Shown here piece by piece: positions 44,764 to 49,088 of a stretch of DNA of 49,088 nt (position 1 is its first letter; each line of letters opens with the position of its first letter). The DNA lies in contig JAXHTH010000113.1 of the NCBI GenBank assembly GCA_034211115.1, positions 1-49,088 of the forward strand, written 5' to 3'. This DNA is from JAXHTH01 sp034211115 (GTDB lineage Bacteria > Planctomycetota > Phycisphaerae > Phycisphaerales > SM1A02). Under the pieces are notes generated by a model, which was not told where the DNA came from, did not search any database, and saw only the letters and a list, made by a program, of their open reading frames with translations. Position numbers and translations under genes: made by a program.

Positions 44764-45444
44764 TCAGCGTCGGCGACGTCCGAGCAGGCCGGCGAGGCCC
44801 AGCAGGGCCAGCGCGCCGGGGGCGGGCACGCCCTCGATCAGGATCGAGGCTTCCCACTGATTCTCCCACTCGCCCGTTCCGTCAACGATGTGGGCGTAGA
44901 TCCAGTCGGTGCCGTATCCGAACGCACCGCCGGGATTCCGCCACGCGTTGTTGTCGTTGATGATGGGCGCGGGACGATGGAACTCCTGGCCGCCGTCAGC
45001 GAAGTTCACGATCGGCGTGAGGCCGATCCAGTAGTTGCCGGCGTCGAGGTTCACGTTCAGGCCGGAGGCCGTGATCTTCCACGTGCTGTCGCCCTGTTCG
45101 ACGGCGCCCACGGAAACGACGGCGCCGGCCGTCGGATCATCCGCGGCAAGCGGCAGTGTGCCGGGGACCCAGTCGAAGATGTTCAGCCGGGCCTGGCTGA
45201 GGAACTGTCCCCAGTTGCCGTTGTTGGACGTGAAGTACACGCTGACCGATTGAATGACCCAGTCCGTGTCCGCCACGACGTCCGTGACCATGTAGCTGGA
45301 GTAGGTCGGGAAGTCACCGAACTCCTGGTCAACGAGCGCGTTGGGGTCGGTGCTGTAGTTGCTCTGATCCCAGAGCACGTCGGCGGTTGCGGCAGTGGTG
45401 AGCCCGACCACCGCCGCAAGCCCAAGTGTGACCTGTGCTTTCAT
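44764..45444 (-). CDS. PEP-CTERM-type exported protein, paralogue 1
   Basis: 226 residues. Signal peptide MKAQVTLGLAAVVGLTTAATA, a beta-rich body (WDQSNYSTDPNALVDQEFG, DWVIQSVSVYFTSNNGNWG, LNIFDWVPGTLP, NPGGAFGYGTDW), and a C-terminal sorting tail: VPAPGALALLGLAGL followed by GRRRR. PEP-CTERM tails are processed by exosortase-type transpeptidases, none of which is in this window. AGGAGG seven bases before the ATG at 45442-45444. Probably an extracellular or envelope-matrix protein; function unknown. Confidence 0.85.
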   Translation of the reverse strand: MKAQVTLGLAAVVGLTTAATADVLWDQSNYSTDPNALVDQEFGDFPTYSSYMVTDVVADTDWVIQSVSVYFTSNNGNWGQFLSQARLNIFDWVPGTLPLAADDPTAGAVVSVGAVEQGDSTWKITASGLNVNLDAGNYWIGLTPIVNFADGGQEFHRPAPIINDNNAWRNPGGAFGYGTDWIYAHIVDGTGEWENQWEASILIEGVPAPGALALLGLAGLLGRRRR

Positions 45445-45676
45445 CTTGATTCCTCCTGGTTCCAAGAGACAGAAAGAGACTCCGTCTGGAGAACAGACCA
45501 GACCGGTTCACAGGCGGGGATTCGGCGCCGGCCCCGGCGCCCGGAGCGCGCGGACCGAGCGCCGGTCAGGGGCTCGGGATGTTCGTGTGAGGACATCGGG
45601 AGAGCCGCCTCTCATCGCCGTTCGCCGGCGACGGCGCTCTCTCTCTTCGGCCCCCGTCTCTACAGCACATCTAGAT

Positions 45677-45695
45677 TGCCGGATAAGTCGATGTG
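45677..45695 (-). promoter_or_regulatory. Motif shared by two PEP-CTERM spacers
   Basis: Minus strand CACATCGACTTATCCGGCA differs at three positions from CACATCAACTTGTCCTGCA at 47218-47236. Here it follows TTGACA (TTGACACACATC), so it may be part of a promoter for paralogue 1, some 230 bases upstream of that gene. Confidence 0.35.
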
Positions 45696-45942
45696 TGTCA
45701 AGGGCCGGGCGACCGGAATCGTGGGGCGAATCGCACCGTCGGCGGCGCGACGGGGGCCGCCGGTCCGGAAGCGGGGGCGCATGGAGGGGAGGCGGCGGCC
45801 GGCACCTCCCCCTCATCTTGGGGTGATGGCGGCGTATACATCAAGATATGCGGATGTGTTGCCCGTTGGACGCGCCTCGCCCGCCGCCGACCGCGATCGG
45901 GGTGCCATCGGCGGGGCCGGATCGCGCGCCGGTGGAGGGAGG

Positions 45943-45976
45943 GAAAAAGAACCGGCCCGCGTCGAGGCGGGCCGGT
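45943..45976 (-). terminator. Terminator of the second PEP-CTERM gene
   Basis: Minus strand ACCGGCCCGC (plus 45967-45976) pairs with GCGGGCCGGT (plus 45951-45960) followed by TCTTTTTCCC. Strong stem and T-run. Confidence 0.8.
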
Positions 45977-46036
45977 CGTCCTGTGCTTTCTGTCGTTCTC
46001 CGCACCAGGCGGACGCGCTGTGGCAGGCAGCGCGGG

Positions 46037-46714
46037 TCAGCGGCGGCGCCGCTGCACGAGGCCGGCGAGGCCCAGCAGGGCCAGCGCGCCGGGGGTGGGC
46101 ACGCCCTCGATCAGGATCGAGGCTTCCCACTGATCCTGCCACTCGCCCGTTCCGTCAACGGTGTAGGCGCGGACCCAGTCCGGGCCGAAGCCGAAGCCGC
46201 CGCCCGGGTTCCGGAACGCGTTGTTCTCGCCGACGATGGGCGCGGGACGATGGAACTCCTGGCCGCCGGTGGCGAAGTCGACGATCGGCGTGAGGCCGAC
46301 CCAGTAGTCGCCGGCCGGCAGGTTCAGGTTCAGACCGTCGGCGGTGATCTTCCACGTGGCGTCACCCTGCTCGACGGCGCTCACGGACACCACCGACCCG
46401 CCGGTCGGATCGTCGGCGCCGGTGGGCAGCGAGCCGGGGACCCAGTCAAAGACGTTCAGCCGGGCCTGGCTGAGGAACTGTCCCCAGGTGCCGTTGTTCG
46501 ACGTGAAGTACACGCTGATCGACTCGACGGTCCAGCCGGTGGAGACCACGTCGGTCACCATGTAGCTGGAAAAACTGGGGAAGTCGCCGAACTCCTGGTC
46601 GACGAGCGCGTTGGGATCGGTGCTGTAGTTGCTCTGGTCCCAGAGGACGTCGGCGGACGCGGCCGTGGTGAACGCCACGGCGGCGGCCAGCCCGAGTGTG
46701 ACATGTGCCTTCAT
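46037..46714 (-). CDS. PEP-CTERM-type exported protein, paralogue 2
   Basis: 225 residues, closest to paralogue 1: the mature start VLWDQSNYSTDPNALVDQEFG is identical, and SVYFTSNNGTWGQFLSQARL and GQEFHRPAPI are nearly so. Signal peptide MKAHVTLGLAAAVAFTTAASA; tail VPTPGALALLGLAGL then VQRRRR. GGAGG seven bases before the ATG at 46712-46714. The high identity points to recent duplication. Confidence 0.85.
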   Translation of the reverse strand: MKAHVTLGLAAAVAFTTAASADVLWDQSNYSTDPNALVDQEFGDFPSFSSYMVTDVVSTGWTVESISVYFTSNNGTWGQFLSQARLNVFDWVPGSLPTGADDPTGGSVVSVSAVEQGDATWKITADGLNLNLPAGDYWVGLTPIVDFATGGQEFHRPAPIVGENNAFRNPGGGFGFGPDWVRAYTVDGTGEWQDQWEASILIEGVPTPGALALLGLAGLVQRRRR

Positions 46715-47217
46715 ATTGGTTCCTCCAAACAATAGAAAAAAAGAGACTCCGAAGTGGAGACAAACGGCTTTGTTCAAATGCGGTCGGGGATCGGCGCGCA
46801 GGCGCGGCGCGGCGTCGCGTTGCGTCGGCGTGTGCTGCCGCATTACGGCGTCTGCGGAATCAGCTCAAAGGGTACGGCGTAATCCTTTATCCGCCGTTCG
46901 CAGGCGCGGGCGATGACCGCCGGCGAAGGCGCCCTCTCTTCCGCCTTCTCGACGAAGGCTTCAAGACAGTGCGCGACGGGAAGGCGCCTGTCAAGATGCG
47001 TTTCGATGGAATCGAGATTAACTTGTCGAATCCGCGCAAAGATTACACGGCGATCTTCATAGCGCCTTTGTCGGTCGGCATCGCGCCGAATGATCAGGCG
47101 ACCAATGCGTACGGTTCTCCGCTGCGCGATGACCTGAATCCGGAGCGTCGACTCTTCGGTGCGAACCGCGGGCGCGCCGCCGTATGACGGATGGCCCGCG
47201 GCGCAGCGCGACGCGAA

Positions 47218-47236
47218 TGCAGGACAAGTTGATGTG
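47218..47236 (-). promoter_or_regulatory. Second copy of the spacer motif
   Basis: CACATCAACTTGTCCTGCA on the minus strand, 16 of 19 bases identical to 45677-45695. It lies about 500 bases from paralogue 2, so a direct promoter role is doubtful; it may instead be a relic of the duplication. Confidence 0.3.
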
Positions 47237-47453
47237 CAAAGCATGGACTGGCAAGGCGGCGATCGCGGCGAAACCGGATCGCGCGGTGCGCCATGCACGC
47301 CGCGCTGAATGCGGACCGCGCGCTGCATCCGGCGCCGGGGCGCGCGTCCCGCAGGCTTTTCACGGGGCAGATGGGGGGATCGCGTCCGTCGTCGCCGAAC
47401 GGCCCGGGCGAGTGAGTTGAAGGGGGCGTCCTGGCGGCGCGCCCGCCGGGGGG

Positions 47454-47489
47454 CGAAAAAGAAACCGACCCGCCTCGCGGCGGGCCGGT
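47454..47489 (-). terminator. Terminator of the third PEP-CTERM gene
   Basis: Minus strand ACCGGCCCGCC-gcga-GGCGGGTCGGT followed by TTCTTTTTCGC; one G-U pair in an 11-bp stem. Confidence 0.8.
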
Positions 47490-47549
47490 CTTCCTGTTCT
47501 TTCTGTCTCCATCCGCACCAGGCGGAAGAGCGTTGATCGGCCGGGCCGA

Positions 47550-48215
47550 TCAGCGGCGACGACGACTCACGAGGCCGGCGAGACCGAGCAGCGCCAGAGC
47601 GCCAGGCGCGGGCACACCCTCGATGAGGATGGACGCGTCATACTGGTCCTGCCAGTAGCCGAGCACGTAGGCGTAGTTCCAGTCGGTGCCGTAGCCGAAC
47701 GCACCGCCGGGATTGCGGAAGGCGGTGTTGTCACCGGTGATCGGGGCGGGCAGCTGGAATTCCTGACCGAACGTCGCCAGATCCGCGATCGGGGTCAGGC
47801 CGACCCAGTAGTTGCCGGCCGGCAGATCGACGTTCAGACCGCTGGCGGTCATCTGCAGCTCGCTGCCGAGGTCGGTGACGGTGACGTCGACGACGGTGCC
47901 GGCGGTGGGGTCATCGCCCGTGAGGGGCAGGGTGCCCGGGACCCAGTCAAAGATGTTCAGACGGGCCTGGGTGACGCCGGTCCACAGACCGCCGTTCTGG
48001 TCCGTGAAGAACGTGCTCACCGACTGGATCGTCCAGTCCGTGGACACGACGTCCGTGACCATGTAGCTGGCGTAGCTGGGATAGTCGCCGAACTCCTGGT
48101 TGATGAGTCCGACGCCATCCGGGTCGTAGTTGCCCTGATCCCAGAGCACATCTGCTGACGCGGCGGCGGCGAAACCGACGACCGCAGCCAGCCCAAGCGT
48201 GGCATGAGCCTTCAT
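47550..48215 (-). CDS. PEP-CTERM-type exported protein, paralogue 3
   Basis: 221 residues, more diverged than paralogues 1 and 2: WDQGNYDPDGVGLINQEFG replaces WDQSNYSTDPNALVDQEFG, and GQEFQLPAPI replaces GQEFHRPAPI. Signal peptide MKAHATLGLAAVVGFAAAASA; tail VPAPGALALLGLAGL then VSRRRR. GGAGG precedes the ATG at 48213-48215. Exported; function unknown. Confidence 0.85.
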   Translation of the reverse strand: MKAHATLGLAAVVGFAAAASADVLWDQGNYDPDGVGLINQEFGDYPSYASYMVTDVVSTDWTIQSVSTFFTDQNGGLWTGVTQARLNIFDWVPGTLPLTGDDPTAGTVVDVTVTDLGSELQMTASGLNVDLPAGNYWVGLTPIADLATFGQEFQLPAPITGDNTAFRNPGGAFGYGTDWNYAYVLGYWQDQYDASILIEGVPAPGALALLGLAGLVSRRRR

Positions 48216-49058
48216 ATCTGTTCCTCCAAGACAATCTGAAAAGAGAGAGACTCCGTAATGGAGACAAACGACTTCGTCTATCGAGAGACACCGCATCGGC
48301 GCGCGGATACAGCGCGGCGGCGCAGGGCGTTCGCGTCCTCCGCCGCATCAAGACCTCTCCAGTCGCACACCGATCGACAGGGCGTGATCTTCCTGTTCGC
48401 CGCGCGCCGACGGGATGTGAATCCGTCGGCCGGGGCGGTCCCTCTCCTGTCTTCCGGGGGAAGACCTCACAAGGGTGCGCGCCGAGTTCCCACGTGTCAA
48501 GGCGGGACGCGCGTGAAATGACAATTAAGTCTTCACATCCACTTACAGCGCAAGCATCGATCTGGAAAGCGTTTGTCTGAATGATCGGGCGCGCGCGACG
48601 ATGCGGCGCGCATGACGGACGCCGATACGTCGCGCACCGCGAACAGCGATGAAACATGCAACGCGAAGCGTACCGCACCGTGTCGAGCAGGCACGAAGAA
48701 GCGTCCGTCACATGCGCGGATGTATTCGGCGAAAATCGACACGAACGCGCACGAGCGTGCCGGCCGATCGACGATGGTCTTTGGCTTCGCATCGTCGGCG
48801 ATGCGATCGTGTGGGGCGCCGGCGCGAGGCCGGGCTCGTTGATGGGCAGCGCGTCGATCGGCGACGCGGCCGGGGTGATTGTCGTGGCGCGCCGCCCTCG
48901 GCGCGGCGGGGCGGAGGGGGCGGCGGCAGTGACTCGCCGGCGCCGAGCGGAGAGCCTCACCGGGCAAAAAAGGAAACCGGCCCGCCGCGCGGCGGGCCGG
49001 AAACCGGTTTCTTTCTGTCGGCATCCGCACAGCGCGGATGCGAGATGCTGATCCGGGA
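48216..49058. other. Spacer between PEP-CTERM paralogues 3 and 4
   Basis: About 840 bases. The first 60 carry the leader of paralogue 3 (gagactccgtaatggagaca), the last 95 the terminator region of paralogue 4. No gene is recognised between. Confidence 0.5.
48966..49000 (-). terminator. Terminator of the fourth PEP-CTERM gene
   Basis: Minus strand: perfect 10-bp stem CCGGCCCGCC-gcgc-GGCGGGCCGG, then TTTCCTTTTTT. It lies 58 bases past the stop at 49059. Confidence 0.8.
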
Positions 49059-49088
49059 TCAGCGGCGACGACGGCTCACGAGGCCGGC
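49059..49088 (-). CDS. PEP-CTERM-type exported protein, paralogue 4 (only the last 9 codons)
   Basis: The window ends inside this gene. The visible end AGLVSRRRR-stop is identical to the end of paralogue 3, and the downstream region (GCGGATG...GACAGAAAGAA, then the terminator) matches that after the other copies, so this is very likely a fourth member of the array. Confidence 0.75.
   Translation of the reverse strand, partial: AGLVSRRRR

Larger units (their letters stand above)
45445..46036. other. Spacer between PEP-CTERM paralogues 1 and 2
   Basis: Holds the leader of paralogue 1, the terminator of paralogue 2 and a 19-base motif (45677-45695) shared with the next spacer. No gene seen. 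Confidence 0.5.
46715..47549. other. Spacer between PEP-CTERM paralogues 2 and 3
   Basis: 835 bases, longer than needed for a promoter. The first 60 bases hold the leader of paralogue 2 (gagactccgaagtggagaca). The middle (46980-47110) is less GC-rich than its surroundings, but no frame in it resembles a protein. The end holds the terminator of paralogue 3. Confidence 0.5.

Noticed and set aside
46705..47187. 160-codon plus-strand frame in the PEP-CTERM spacer
   Set aside because: It begins antisense to the 5' end of paralogue 2 and has no ribosome site or recognisable domain.

Overview
The window looks like chromosomal DNA from a planctomycete, most likely of the class Phycisphaerae. The evidence is the very high GC content, secreted proteins that end in dockerin-like DGDGDVDTADLL repeats, a row of small exported proteins ending in VPAPGALALLGLAGL plus RRRR (a PEP-CTERM-type sorting tail), giant secreted enzymes with DUF1080-type domains, and HEAT and PD40 repeat proteins. 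This assignment is an inference from protein style; no rRNA is present. I found no CRISPR array and no intact transposase.

Layout. 1-1.6 kb: translation genes, with the 5' part of prfA and rpmE (both minus) and a plus-strand tRNA-Asn, with divergent promoters between rpmE and the tRNA. 1.6-12.0 kb: a region with accessory-island traits. It holds a secreted PD40 protein, an unknown gene coupled to a radical SAM protein, and a divergent cluster built around an Rrf2/NsrR-like regulator: ric (Fe-S repair di-iron protein), a DUF6448 secreted protein, and a three-gene DevBCA/MacB-like exporter. A 38-bp direct repeat (33/38 identical) brackets 3.1-12.0 kb, and the right end carries recombinase-associated debris and a tRNA-like hairpin. 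12.3-21.5 kb: a dockerin fragment, two SAM methyltransferases, a secreted HEAT/propeller protein, a candidate small RNA, a CPBP membrane protease overlapping a nitronate monooxygenase-like gene tail to tail, and an RRM protein. 21.8-33.2 kb: a giant S9 peptidase fused to a DUF1080 domain, Mn-type superoxide dismutase, a multi-pass membrane protein, a DUF2617-like protein, a HEAT protein with a small membrane-protein partner, and an EamA transporter.

33.2-42.6 kb: four minus-strand secreted genes in a row, all ending in dockerin-like calcium-binding repeats: a subtilase, two parallel beta-helix proteins and an HAF-repeat protein, interrupted by a plus-strand type-4 uracil-DNA glycosylase. One beta-helix gene has an in-frame TGA just after its best-supported start codon. 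43.4-44.7 kb: dtd, then a membrane protein that carries the two halves of an acyl-carrier-protein fold at its opposite ends in permuted order. 44.7-49.1 kb: a tandem array of four PEP-CTERM-like paralogues (the last cut by the window edge), each with its own GC-rich terminator and a similar leader.

The items most worth following up are the permuted ACP-like membrane protein, the NO-stress/exporter island with its repeats, the S9-DUF1080 fusion, the isolated promoter-terminator unit at 17.1-17.2 kb, the disrupted start of the beta-helix gene, and the duplicated PEP-CTERM array.
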